From Prolixibacteraceae bacterium (GTDB lineage: Bacteria; Bacteroidota; Bacteroidia; Bacteroidales; Prolixibacteraceae), in NCBI GenBank assembly GCA_023229575.1, contig JALNYZ010000009.1:93154-157153 (forward strand): a DNA stretch of 64,000 bases, written 5' to 3'. The notes below the pieces were generated by a model, which worked only from the letters and a program-made list of their open reading frames with translations, did no database searches and had not been told where the DNA came from. Numbering within the stretch: position 1 is the stretch's first letter; each line of letters starts with the position of its first letter. The position numbers and the translations under genes are program-made. Below are positions 8,806 to 18,632 of the stretch, in pieces.

Positions 8806-8841
8806 TAAACTATTTGATCTTAAAATTCAAAATTTTAAAAA

Positions 8842-10005
8842 ATGAACCTTAATCGTTTCAACTCATATAGTGCAGAGGATTTTGTTATCGATGAAATATT
8901 CTGTGAGATTGTTGGTGGGGGTACACCTGCCGTTCAAAATCTAAAAGAACAGTTTCCATTTAAGAAACATGAGATTGATTTAGCTGTAGAGATGCTTAAC
9001 AAACTGCAGAGTTTGGAATTTCAACAATCTCCTGAAAAAAAACTTGAGCAGTGGGACCAAATTCTTAAAAATAAGCGAAAATCCATCAGGTTCACGATTT
9101 TCAGGATTGCGGCCGCTGTGCTTTTGATTATCGGAAGTACCGCCATCGCCTATTATCAACTGTCGAGACACTCCATTATCAACCAATTAGCCTCCACAAA
9201 GGAGGTTAATTATGCAAATGCAAGGTTGATCTTGGTTGACGGAGAGCAAATCGACATTGGCCAAAACCGGCCAAATATTAAATATTCAGCCGATGGGGCC
9301 GGTGTTTTAGTCAATGATTCAACCGAAAAGCGGCAATCGGTCAATACGGATGGGTTTAATCAGGTCATCGTTCCCTTTGGTCAACATACCTATTTAATCC
9401 TGTCTGACGGAACAAAGGTTTGGATCAACTCGGGATCACGCCTTGTTTATTCCCCGGTTTTTAAAGGGAAAAGCAGGGAAGTTTTTTTGGAAGGGGAGGC
9501 CTATTTTGAAGTTACGAAAGACGAAAATAAACCTTTTTATGTTGGAACGAATGCATTCCGTGTAAAAGTATACGGAACGAAGTTCGATGTACAGGCTTAC
9601 AAACAAAACAATGAATACAATACCATTTTGATGGAGGGAAAAGTAAGTCTTGAAGCAAACAAGGGTGGGATAATGGCGAAGGAACAATTTCTTTACCCGG
9701 ATCAAAAGGCCACGCTATCAGATAATAAGAAAGATTTTCTTGTTTCTGAAGTCGCCAATATTGAAAACTATACCGCCTGGAAAGATGGATACCTGCTCTT
9801 TAAAAATGAGGCTTTTCAATCCATCTTAAAACGGGTATCCCACTATTACAATGTTGATATTGAACTTAATGATGAGATTCAGGTTAGACGGTTGTCCGGA
9901 AAACTTGACTTAAAAGAGGACCCGGAAAGGGTACTGGAAGGTTTGGCCTTAATTTCGAAAATCCGTTTTGTAAAAACCAATAATAAATATCGTTTTTATG
10001 AGTAA
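8842..10005 (+). CDS. FecR family anti-sigma factor/regulator
   Basis: A 387-residue inner-membrane regulator. The cytoplasmic N-terminus (about residues 1-80) would hold the ECF sigma factor. One transmembrane helix sits at about 83-105 (FRIAAAVLLIIGSTAIA). The periplasmic FecR domain follows (about 175-285, with LILSDGTKVWINSGSRL and VFLEGEAYFEV). The C-terminal DUF4974-like domain (LLFKNEAFQSILKRVSHYY) contacts the STN domain of the partner SusC in this family. It would transmit transporter occupancy to the sigma factor encoded upstream. The start is the ATG after an A-rich stretch; no strong Shine-Dalgarno is seen. Confidence 0.92.
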   Translation: MNLNRFNSYSAEDFVIDEIFCEIVGGGTPAVQNLKEQFPFKKHEIDLAVEMLNKLQSLEFQQSPEKKLEQWDQILKNKRKSIRFTIFRIAAAVLLIIGSTAIAYYQLSRHSIINQLASTKEVNYANARLILVDGEQIDIGQNRPNIKYSADGAGVLVNDSTEKRQSVNTDGFNQVIVPFGQHTYLILSDGTKVWINSGSRLVYSPVFKGKSREVFLEGEAYFEVTKDENKPFYVGTNAFRVKVYGTKFDVQAYKQNNEYNTILMEGKVSLEANKGGIMAKEQFLYPDQKATLSDNKKDFLVSEVANIENYTAWKDGYLLFKNEAFQSILKRVSHYYNVDIELNDEIQVRRLSGKLDLKEDPERVLEGLALISKIRFVKTNNKYRFYE

Positions 10006-10029
10006 CTAACCGTTTTGTAGATGAAAAAA

Positions 10030-10056
10030 CCGGTTAATGGTCGAAACATTAACCGG
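10030..10056. other. Strong hairpin between fecR and susC
   Basis: CCGGTTAATG (10030-10039), 7-nt loop, CATTAACCGG (10047-10056): a perfect 10-bp stem 53 bp before the SusC start. It has no T-run after it, so it fits an mRNA stabilising or processing structure, or a partial terminator ending the regulatory unit, better than a classical terminator. A comparable hairpin sits in the same position of the second PUL (59548-59584). Confidence 0.55.
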
Positions 10057-10109
10057 CTAAAGTAAATCATGCCGCTAGGCAACATGTTTAATTAATTCAA
10101 TTCAAAAGT

Positions 10110-13100
10110 ATGAAAAAAGATCCAAATGATTGCTCTTTCCTCTTGGGAAAGAGGTTAAAGATTAATTGGCTAGCTATGAAATTGTTAACGATTTTGCTCT
10201 TTACCGGTTCGATGACATTGTCGGCCAGTTCCTATTCCCAGAAGACAAAAATTGACTTGCACCTGCAAAACTCTTCATTGTCAGAAATATTTAGTTTGAT
10301 TGAAAAATCGAGCGACTTTATTTTTTTCTACAATGATGAGATTTTAAATGATAAAGTCAGAAAATCGGTTTCTGTGGATGGAGAGAAGATCGAGGTAATT
10401 CTTGAGCAGTTGTTTGAGGGAACAAATATTGCCTACAAGATTGATGACAGGCAGGTTTTCCTATACAACAAGGATGATTTAAAATCACTTGAAACCCTCG
10501 TTTCCATTTCCTTAGTTCAACAACCTAAGAATAAGGAGGTTTCAGGAACTGTGCACGACTCAAAGGGACAACCATTGCCCGGGGCCACCATCCTGATCAA
10601 AGGGACAACCTTGGGTATTGTTACCGATATTGATGGAAAATTCAGGTTTAATGTTCCGCTCGATGCGAAAACACTGGTAATTTCCTTTGTCGGTATGAAG
10701 TCACAGGAAATCGCGATTGCAGCGAAAAGAACTTTCGATGTTGTGCTGGCAGAGGAGACAGTTGGATTGGAAGAGGTAGTGGCTGTGGGGTACAGCATTC
10801 AAAAGAAGGAGTCTGTTGTAGGCGCCATCTCACAAGTAAATAATGCTGCATTGATGCAGTCAGGATCCCCCAATATTACCAGTTCCTTGTCGGGTAAGCT
10901 TTCTGGTGTTTTGACCATACAGCAAACCGGCTTACCCGGACAAAGTCAATCTGAAATTATTATCCGGGGTTTGTCCAGTTGGAGTGGTTCAGCGCCATTG
11001 ATCCTGATTGACGGTGTCGAACGTGATTTTCAGGATATGGATCCCAATGAAGTCAATACGATTTCGGTGTTGAAGGATGCGTCTGCCACTGCAGTATTCG
11101 GATCCAAAGGCGCCAATGGGGTTATTCTTGTAACCACCAAACGTGGGAAATTGGGCAAGCCTCAAATTACTTTTACAGGTTCTGCAGGGGTTGAGTCAGC
11201 CACAAGATTGCCCTCCTTTGTTGATTCATACACCACCTTGTCAATGATGAATGTTGCCAGGATGAATTCTCAGAGGTTCAAAGAACTGACCCCGCAAAAT
11301 ATCCTCAATGAATACCGTAATCCTTCCTCCCCGTTAAAAGCAATTCAATATCCGAGTGTCGATTGGATCGGTATGCTTACCAAACCATTTGCCCCATCGG
11401 CCAATTCCAACCTTAGTGTTACCGGTGGTACAGAGTTTGTAAAATATTTTTTGATGCTTGGGGACCAGTATGAAGGCAGTTTATTAAAATATGCAAAAAG
11501 TGGATATTCTGATGCCAATTATTGGTTTCACCGGTTTAATTACCGGGCCAATCTGGATTTCACCCTCTCCAAAACAACTCAGTTGTCGCTCAACATAGGA
11601 GGCGAAGTAGGGATTAGAAACCAGCCAACCGAAGCCTTTTATGGTGACTGGAAAGACTTCTATGGTGCAGCGGTAAGCGATTTCCCCGCAAATTATCCCG
11701 ATTGGGTATTGAAACAGATTCCGGATACCGACTATCCCAATGCCACTGGTTTAAGGAGAGCGGCCACTACCGGAAGCTTCATTCTGAATCCATGGAGCAA
11801 CGTAAACACAGGTTCTTTCTCACGATCTTTGGATTCTAAGTTGTTTACCGACCTTGTTTTGGACCAAAAACTCGACTTTATTACGAAAGGGTTATCATTG
11901 AAAGGTAAAGTCGCGCTAAATACTTACTACAATCACCAGATATTGTATGCCAATTACACCAACCCAGCCTATCGGATCATCTGGTCCAGGGTAGGAGTGG
12001 ACGCGAATGGCGATGGAATTGTTGATCAAAACCCCTGGGAACGGGATGGACAGGGCCAGGAATATTATACCCCGCCCAAACTGGATATGAATGTAGGAGG
12101 ATTGACCGGTAGTTATTACTACGATCGTTATTTCGAGGGCTCCTTAAATTACAGCAATACTTTCGGGAAACATTCTGTTACAGGATTGGCGCTGATCAAT
12201 TTTCAGGAAAAAGACCGTGGAACAGAATTCCCCTACTACAATGAAGCGCTCGTTGGCAGGGCAACTTACGATTATTCACATAAATATTTTGCTGAGATTA
12301 ACATCGGATATACCGGCTCTGAAAGGTTTGCACCAAGTAACCGATTCGGGTTCTTTCCTTCAGGCGCCATCGGATGGACCATCTCAGAGGAGAAATTCTT
12401 TAAAAATAACGTAGCCTGGATGAACAAGCTGAAGTTGCGCTACTCCGACGGAGTGGTTGGTAGTGATTACGCCGCTAGCCGATGGCTTTACAAGAGCGAT
12501 TTCTATTTAGACTATGCAGGAATTGTCACTGAAGACAAAGGTGCAAATACTTCTGCCCAGTGGGAAGAGGCAAGGAAAAGGGACCTGGGGATCGAAATAG
12601 GTATTTTCAAGAACCGTTTCACATTCAGTGTGGATTTGTTCGACGAACAGCGTTCTAAAATGCTGATGACGCCGTTGAGTACAACCTTCCTGATTGGCAA
12701 TTCATTTAAAGACCTGAACATTGGCCGTATAAAAAAACATGGAATAGAAGTTGAGGCTGAGTACAATAATACGACGGCCAACAATATCAACTATTTTATT
12801 AAGGGAAACTTTTCGTTCAATGAAAACCGCATTTTATTCAGGGACGATCCGGTTTATGCCCCCGACTATACCAAGGCTGCGGGTAAACCCTTGGGCGCCC
12901 AATTAAATGGGGAGACACTGACCGGTACCGGATATTTTACCTCAGTGGATGACGTACACATCAATCCTTCCCCAATCGCATTGGAGAAACTTTATGTAGG
13001 CGATTATAAATTTTTGGATTACAATGCTGATGGGATTGTCAGTAGTGCAGACGGTCATGCCATCAAAGGTCAGGCTTATGCACCGATTACCTATTCTTTC

Positions 13101-13580
13101 TCAACCGGGTTTAGTTACAAAGGATTTAATTTAAGTATCATGTTCCAGGGGAACTATGGTAAGAACATACAAATGAGCCCGGTTAGTGAGATGGAATTTT
13201 ATACCGGTCAACCCCGGGTGCACATGTCACAAATGGATTATTGGAGACCCGACAACCAGGATGCAACCCATTCTACATTGCGTATCAGCGCTTCCGAGGC
13301 GGGCGATATCATTTATACATGGGGGCCGCTTTTGCAGGACCGGTTGTGGAGGAATGCCTCTTACCTGCGGTTAAAGGAGATTTATGCCGGCTACAATATC
13401 AATTCAGGTTTGATCAAGCGATTGACAGGCATATCAGGGATGCTTGTCTATGCCAATGCCACCAATGTGCTGACATTTACCAAGTTGCTCAAAGAGTGGG
13501 ACCCTGAAGTCAAAAGTATAGGCACGGGATGGTATCCCCAGTTAAGCCGTTACAATCTTGGTGTGAAGTTTACTTTCTAA
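10110..13580 (+). CDS. SusC/RagA-type TonB-dependent transporter with STN signalling domain
   Basis: A 1156-residue outer-membrane transporter. Order: a cytoplasmic lead and signal peptide (cleavage near SYSQK), an STN domain (about residues 41-120), a carboxypeptidase-regulatory-like beta domain (about 142-225, SGTVHDSKGQPLPGATI), a TonB-box-like LEEVVAVGYS, a plug domain (about 240-345, with LILIDGVERD and VLKDASATAVFGSKGANG) and a 22-strand barrel ending in GVKFTF. It imports oligosaccharides captured with its SusD partner and, through STN, signals to the FecR protein encoded directly upstream. The 22-residue stretch before the hydrophobic core is usual in STN-type SusC proteins, so ATG 10110 was chosen over 10176. 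Confidence 0.95.
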   Translation: MKKDPNDCSFLLGKRLKINWLAMKLLTILLFTGSMTLSASSYSQKTKIDLHLQNSSLSEIFSLIEKSSDFIFFYNDEILNDKVRKSVSVDGEKIEVILEQLFEGTNIAYKIDDRQVFLYNKDDLKSLETLVSISLVQQPKNKEVSGTVHDSKGQPLPGATILIKGTTLGIVTDIDGKFRFNVPLDAKTLVISFVGMKSQEIAIAAKRTFDVVLAEETVGLEEVVAVGYSIQKKESVVGAISQVNNAALMQSGSPNITSSLSGKLSGVLTIQQTGLPGQSQSEIIIRGLSSWSGSAPLILIDGVERDFQDMDPNEVNTISVLKDASATAVFGSKGANGVILVTTKRGKLGKPQITFTGSAGVESATRLPSFVDSYTTLSMMNVARMNSQRFKELTPQNILNEYRNPSSPLKAIQYPSVDWIGMLTKPFAPSANSNLSVTGGTEFVKYFLMLGDQYEGSLLKYAKSGYSDANYWFHRFNYRANLDFTLSKTTQLSLNIGGEVGIRNQPTEAFYGDWKDFYGAAVSDFPANYPDWVLKQIPDTDYPNATGLRRAATTGSFILNPWSNVNTGSFSRSLDSKLFTDLVLDQKLDFITKGLSLKGKVALNTYYNHQILYANYTNPAYRIIWSRVGVDANGDGIVDQNPWERDGQGQEYYTPPKLDMNVGGLTGSYYYDRYFEGSLNYSNTFGKHSVTGLALINFQEKDRGTEFPYYNEALVGRATYDYSHKYFAEINIGYTGSERFAPSNRFGFFPSGAIGWTISEEKFFKNNVAWMNKLKLRYSDGVVGSDYAASRWLYKSDFYLDYAGIVTEDKGANTSAQWEEARKRDLGIEIGIFKNRFTFSVDLFDEQRSKMLMTPLSTTFLIGNSFKDLNIGRIKKHGIEVEAEYNNTTANNINYFIKGNFSFNENRILFRDDPVYAPDYTKAAGKPLGAQLNGETLTGTGYFTSVDDVHINPSPIALEKLYVGDYKFLDYNADGIVSSADGHAIKGQAYAPITYSFSTGFSYKGFNLSIMFQGNYGKNIQMSPVSEMEFYTGQPRVHMSQMDYWRPDNQDATHSTLRISASEAGDIIYTWGPLLQDRLWRNASYLRLKEIYAGYNINSGLIKRLTGISGMLVYANATNVLTFTKLLKEWDPEVKSIGTGWYPQLSRYNLGVKFTF

Positions 13581-13600
13581 ATTTCTAAAATTCGACAACC

Positions 13601-15457
13601 ATGAAAAAATCAATCATATTATTATGTACAGGGCTTTTTTTAATATTCATCAGCTCGTGCAAAGATTACCTGGATAAGTCCCCCGAATCCACCTTCACCG
13701 AGGAAGATGTATTTTCGAACTACAGTACCTTTAAAACTTATTTTGACGGGCTATACAAGGGGAAAACAGGGCGCAATACGACCGCGACCAATTACTCAAA
13801 CAACACCAATATTTTTGTCAATTTCAGCTTGTACTTTGGAGGTATTCCCAGGCATTTCAGTCAGGAACAGATGACCGATATGAGTGATGCCGGTTGGATC
13901 AGGGAAAATGCATCCATCAAAGGGGGGAGTTTAGGGACCAATATCAGCCTTTTTTATGATGACGGTTTCCAGCGCCCCATTTTTAAAACCTCGTTCCATA
14001 CGCTAAGGATTGCCAACATGGCCTTGGAGAAAGTACATCTGCTGAAAGATGTCAAACAGGAAGAGATTGATGATATTCTGGCACAATCGCATTTCTGCAG
14101 GGCATTTTCCCATTTTGCCCTGTTCCGTTACTGGGGACCCATGCCTTACATTACTAAGGTAATAGGGCCCGATGACCAATGGGACATTCCACGTCTGTCG
14201 AAATACGAAACATGCCGTAAAATTTGCGCCGATTTGGATACAGCCGCTACCATTTTTGAAAAAATTCACCTGATGCGAAGGGATGTTGCAGGGGTTGGCG
14301 AAGTAGGGCACCTTAGCAGTCCGGATCAGTTTCGTCCGAGCGGGGCATTGTGTAAAGCGCTGAAAGGACGCGTATTGTTGTATGCCGCCAGTCCATTGAA
14401 CAATAAAAATGGCGTGAAAGACTGGGAAGATGCGGCCAAAGCCAATTGGGAAGCAATACAAATTGCCCTACAAAACGGTTATTTTCTGTTACCCAAGAAA
14501 GATTATCAATTAAATTGGGTTGGATCAAATTATACGGACGAATCGCTTTGGTCATGGACTCCGGGCTTATTGAAACATGACGATCAAATGCTTACTTTCC
14601 TGAGCAATGGCGTTTTCTCAGCTTCAGCAAATGTTGCAGGGGATAGTCCTACTCAAAATTGTGTAGATAAATTTGAAACCGCATGGGGCGACCCGCTCGA
14701 TACACAGGCAGACAGGGATGCTGCTACCGCGCTTGGCCATTACAAGGAACAGGATCCATACAAGAACAGGGAGCCCCGTTTCTATATCGATATCATGTAC
14801 AACGAAGCGCCGATTCCGGGTTATGTAACGGCCAAGATCTATACGCAGACCGTAAATGGTGTGATTACCTATTCGGAACTTCTGGATCAAAAATATCCGG
14901 GTATTACCTCTACAGGTTATTATGAGCGAAAACTTTGGGGTGGGCAAAGTGTGAAGAATAACATTGCGGTCATGCATTCTGACCCATTCATACGCTTGGC
15001 AGAACTTTATCTGAATTATGCCGAAGCTGCGAACGAAGCGTACGGGCCCAATACGCCTGCCCCTGGCGCTACCCTTACAGCGGTTCAGGCCATTAACCTT
15101 GTAAGGCAAAGGATTGGACACGTTGATGTTCAGTCCAGGTTTACTACAAGCACAGAGGTTTTCAGGCCGAGGATCAAAAACGAACGTACCATTGAGTTGG
15201 CCTTCGAAGGGCACTACTATTTCGACGAAAGAAGATGGATGGATGCCCCGGTCGCAATGGGTGGCCCGCTGATGGGCATGGCTATCGAAAAAGTACCGGT
15301 CAGTTCGACCTATCCGATCGGTTACAAACACACGCGTGTACCTTTAAATGCAACCCGTCAGAGCACGTGGAAACCTGAAATGTATTATTTGCCTTTCAGA
15401 CAAGCCGATTATTTTAAGATGAAAAAATTCGATGCCACACTAAACCCACGTTGGTAA
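13601..15457 (+). CDS. SusD/RagB-type surface glycan-binding lipoprotein
   Basis: A 618-residue lipoprotein that forms the lid of the SusC transporter encoded 20 bp upstream. The lipobox ends at C20 (FISSC), followed by KDYLDKSPE, the common start of mature SusD proteins. The helical TPR-like scaffold is visible (SHFCRAFSHFALFRYWGPMP near residue 165), and the C-terminal segment has the usual LAFEGHYYFDERRWMDA and YYLPFRQADYFK. It would bind the target glycan at the cell surface. The glycan cannot be deduced from this protein. Confidence 0.95.
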   Translation: MKKSIILLCTGLFLIFISSCKDYLDKSPESTFTEEDVFSNYSTFKTYFDGLYKGKTGRNTTATNYSNNTNIFVNFSLYFGGIPRHFSQEQMTDMSDAGWIRENASIKGGSLGTNISLFYDDGFQRPIFKTSFHTLRIANMALEKVHLLKDVKQEEIDDILAQSHFCRAFSHFALFRYWGPMPYITKVIGPDDQWDIPRLSKYETCRKICADLDTAATIFEKIHLMRRDVAGVGEVGHLSSPDQFRPSGALCKALKGRVLLYAASPLNNKNGVKDWEDAAKANWEAIQIALQNGYFLLPKKDYQLNWVGSNYTDESLWSWTPGLLKHDDQMLTFLSNGVFSASANVAGDSPTQNCVDKFETAWGDPLDTQADRDAATALGHYKEQDPYKNREPRFYIDIMYNEAPIPGYVTAKIYTQTVNGVITYSELLDQKYPGITSTGYYERKLWGGQSVKNNIAVMHSDPFIRLAELYLNYAEAANEAYGPNTPAPGATLTAVQAINLVRQRIGHVDVQSRFTTSTEVFRPRIKNERTIELAFEGHYYFDERRWMDAPVAMGGPLMGMAIEKVPVSSTYPIGYKHTRVPLNATRQSTWKPEMYYLPFRQADYFKMKKFDATLNPRW

Positions 15458-15473
15458 CTTAAAACTTTTAAAA

Positions 15474-18400
15474 ATGAATAATTTAAGATTTCATCATATT
15501 TCACTTCAAGAAATAAGGTTTTTCTGTGTGCTTCTCATCTGTGTTATTTTAACCGGATCAATATATGCACAAAACAGACCTGATAAAAAGACCCAAACTA
15601 TAAGCGTTAGCCTAAAAGTTGTTGACGATAAAGGAGTTCCGGTCCCTAATGCTAAGGTTGTAGTAGGTGAAGGGTTGGTTCATTCCTACACCAATGAAAA
15701 TGGAGCAAGTACCTTCTCAGCCAATTCAGGCAAAATTGTTACAATATCTGCACCCGGATATGAGAAAAATGTGTCGACAGTTCAATATATTGTAAAGAAC
15801 AATACCATCCAGCTTTTGAAATCCGGACTCTTTCTGACCTCTGGTGACAACGTTCCGCTTCCATTCAATACAGGAAAGAAACGGTTCATGACCGGCAGCG
15901 CAAATACACTCACAAGTGACCAGTTGGAGAAATATCCTTCCAATGACCTGCGCAACGCGTTTACGGGCCTTGTTCCCGGGCTTCTGGTAAATGAGTTCAA
16001 TGGATCACCCGGCTTAAGCGCAGAAGAAAGACTCGGGAATTACGGTATTACCAGTAAAATAGGTGTTGGGGCCAGGGGACGCAGTATGATGTATATTATT
16101 GATGATGTTCCTACGGATATCACCGAGATGTCGCTCGATCCCCAGGAAATTGAATCGGTAACGATCATCAAGGATATTGTTGGGAAAGCCATGTACGGAC
16201 CCATTGCCGCGGACGGTGTTATATTCATCAAAACCAAACGGGGAAGCAAAAACGAACGCCTTTTGAAAGTTAACGTTGAAGATGGCGTAAGTGTAATCGA
16301 TAGATTTCCGGGGATGACCTCCGGGACCGATTATGCCCGGCTCAACAACTCGGCAAGGCAAAATGACGGATTGGCGGCATTGTACTCTGATCAGGATATT
16401 GCAGCGTATGCAAAAAACAATCCCTATGACATGTACCACCCAAGTAGTAATTTCAGGGATTTGATGCTTAAAAATGCCAAGTCTTTCAAAAGGGTCAATG
16501 TCTCTTCTAGCGGAGGCAACGATGTGGTACAATATTCGGCCTATATAGGTTACGATGGGGAAGGCGATATTTACAAGATCGGCGCTACCGCGGACTATAA
16601 CCGGCTCAATGTCCGTTCGAACATTGATGTGAAGATCAACGAGGATTTCAATGTTCAGTTTGGCATTTCCGCCGGCCTTACCAACCGGCGTTCCCCAAAT
16701 TATGGATATTCAACCAGTGAGGGTACAACCACATCATTGATAGAATTTGATTCGGCTTTGTCCGATATGAACAATACCCCGCCCAATGCTTTCCCGGTAT
16801 ATGCCAACAACGATCCTTCCTTGAAATTCCCATGGTTCGGAGTCAGCCCCGTTTACAAAGTGAACCCCATCGGTAATTTGATTGGTCAGGGCTATTTTAC
16901 AGAAACAGGCAGAAAGGGGTCGGCAAATATCGCTGTCAACTATGATTTTTCCAAACTGATTAAGGGGCTTACCTCACAAACCTCATTTGGTTTTGATGTA
17001 TACGATCTAATACGGCTTGGGAAAGCCCAGGATTACATTGCCTATATTGCTTCACCTTCGAAAACTCCTGCCGGCAATGATACGATCTTACTGGCAAAGG
17101 CGCACAATGGTGTCGTTTCGGCCGATCTGATCAATTTGCATGATTACTATTATCAGAAATTTAGTTTTTTTGAAAAGCTAAGCTACCAAAAATCTTTTGG
17201 CGTTCATGATATACAGTCTACCTTGACTTATTTGATATACAAAGCGTCAAGAAATGGAATTGAAGAACCTGAACGTCAACAGAATGGGGTATGGACTGTT
17301 AACTATACCAACAACGACAAATACATCCTTAAGGGAGTATTGAATTATGCAGGCACCTATACTTTGGACAAATCACAAAGAACCAAATTTTTCCCATCCA
17401 TTGGCGCCGGTTGGATTATCTCCGAAGAAAGTTTTATGTCTGACCTGAAATTTGTAAATTTTCTGAAGCTTAGGGCCGAAGCAGGGATCCTTGGTTATGA
17501 AAACTTCATGACACCATTTCTTTACAGGGACAGATGGTTGTATGGAAACGGTTCTAATTTCGGCCCTTATACCACTGGTACCAAATGGTTTGGAACAACC
17601 CAGAGTACCCCTACGGTAGTCTATCCAAGCAGAATTGCCAATCCAGGCATTACATGGGAAACAAGAAAAGAATTTAGCATTGGGTTAGACGCTTTGATGG
17701 CCAATAATAAATTGTTATTGGAATTGACCTATTACAACAATCTTCGTGATGGGATTGTTACCCAGTTACCAAATTCGATGCCATATGTTGCAGGTATTTC
17801 AGCAGCCTTACCCTGGTTTAATTTCAATCAGACAAAGTACTTTGGAATAGAATCTAAATTACAGTTTACCGATAAGGCAGGAAAATTGGAATATTCATTT
17901 GGAGGTAATGCGACCCTACAGAATTCTAAAATCGAAAAATACGATGAGCCTGCATATAGATTTAATTATCAGTTTACTAAGGGTAGGCCTGCCGATGCAT
18001 ACTGGGGGTTGACATACTTGGGTAAATTCCAAACGGATGCGGAGACAAAGGTAATTCCTCAAATTTATGACGAAGTACTTAAAAAGGGAGACCTGAAATA
18101 CAAGGATATGAATAATGACGGCGTGATTGATGACAATGACAGGACAGTTATTGGACATACGACTCCCCGTATTTTTTATGCCCTCAATGCCAGTTTAAAG
18201 TACAAAAACTTTGAACTAACCCTTATTGGCACTGGCGCTGCACTATATGATATTCCAAGGACAAATAGCTATTTCATGAGTGGATGGGGTGACAATAACT
18301 ATTCAAATTTTGTCAAAGACAATATTGGCGGGGCCTATCCCAGGTTAACCTATTACAAAGTGAACAACAATTTTGTAGCTTCCGATTTCTGGCTTACCAA

Positions 18401-18620
18401 GGGAGGTTATTTTAAACTGCAGAATGTTGAATTGGCCTATAATATTTCAGACAAAAAATTAAATAAAATCGGTTCACAAGGGATTCGGTTATTTGTACGC
18501 GGGGCCAATTTGTTAACGATATCAAAAGTCAGAGATGTTGACCCTGAATCGATTAATTCCGGCGTAACCATGTATCCGTTGTTCAAAACTTTCACGGGCG
18601 GAGTTAAATTAACCTTTTAA
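15474..18620 (+). CDS. SusC/RagA-type TonB-dependent transporter (no STN domain)
   Basis: A 1048-residue outer-membrane transporter, second of the tandem pairs. After a signal peptide (about residues 1-33) comes a carboxypeptidase-regulatory-like domain (about 42-112, VSLKVVDDKGVPVPNAKVVV), then a plug (VPGLLVNEF, YIIDDVPTDI, SVTIIKDIVGKAMYGPIAADG) and the barrel ending in GGVKLTF. It lacks the STN domain of 10110-13580, so it should transport without signalling and depend on the same upstream regulators. Its gap to the preceding susD is 16 bp and to the following susD 12 bp, consistent with one operon. Confidence 0.94.
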   Translation: MNNLRFHHISLQEIRFFCVLLICVILTGSIYAQNRPDKKTQTISVSLKVVDDKGVPVPNAKVVVGEGLVHSYTNENGASTFSANSGKIVTISAPGYEKNVSTVQYIVKNNTIQLLKSGLFLTSGDNVPLPFNTGKKRFMTGSANTLTSDQLEKYPSNDLRNAFTGLVPGLLVNEFNGSPGLSAEERLGNYGITSKIGVGARGRSMMYIIDDVPTDITEMSLDPQEIESVTIIKDIVGKAMYGPIAADGVIFIKTKRGSKNERLLKVNVEDGVSVIDRFPGMTSGTDYARLNNSARQNDGLAALYSDQDIAAYAKNNPYDMYHPSSNFRDLMLKNAKSFKRVNVSSSGGNDVVQYSAYIGYDGEGDIYKIGATADYNRLNVRSNIDVKINEDFNVQFGISAGLTNRRSPNYGYSTSEGTTTSLIEFDSALSDMNNTPPNAFPVYANNDPSLKFPWFGVSPVYKVNPIGNLIGQGYFTETGRKGSANIAVNYDFSKLIKGLTSQTSFGFDVYDLIRLGKAQDYIAYIASPSKTPAGNDTILLAKAHNGVVSADLINLHDYYYQKFSFFEKLSYQKSFGVHDIQSTLTYLIYKASRNGIEEPERQQNGVWTVNYTNNDKYILKGVLNYAGTYTLDKSQRTKFFPSIGAGWIISEESFMSDLKFVNFLKLRAEAGILGYENFMTPFLYRDRWLYGNGSNFGPYTTGTKWFGTTQSTPTVVYPSRIANPGITWETRKEFSIGLDALMANNKLLLELTYYNNLRDGIVTQLPNSMPYVAGISAALPWFNFNQTKYFGIESKLQFTDKAGKLEYSFGGNATLQNSKIEKYDEPAYRFNYQFTKGRPADAYWGLTYLGKFQTDAETKVIPQIYDEVLKKGDLKYKDMNNDGVIDDNDRTVIGHTTPRIFYALNASLKYKNFELTLIGTGAALYDIPRTNSYFMSGWGDNNYSNFVKDNIGGAYPRLTYYKVNNNFVASDFWLTKGGYFKLQNVELAYNISDKKLNKIGSQGIRLFVRGANLLTISKVRDVDPESINSGVTMYPLFKTFTGGVKLTF

Positions 18621-18632
18621 TCTAGACACATT

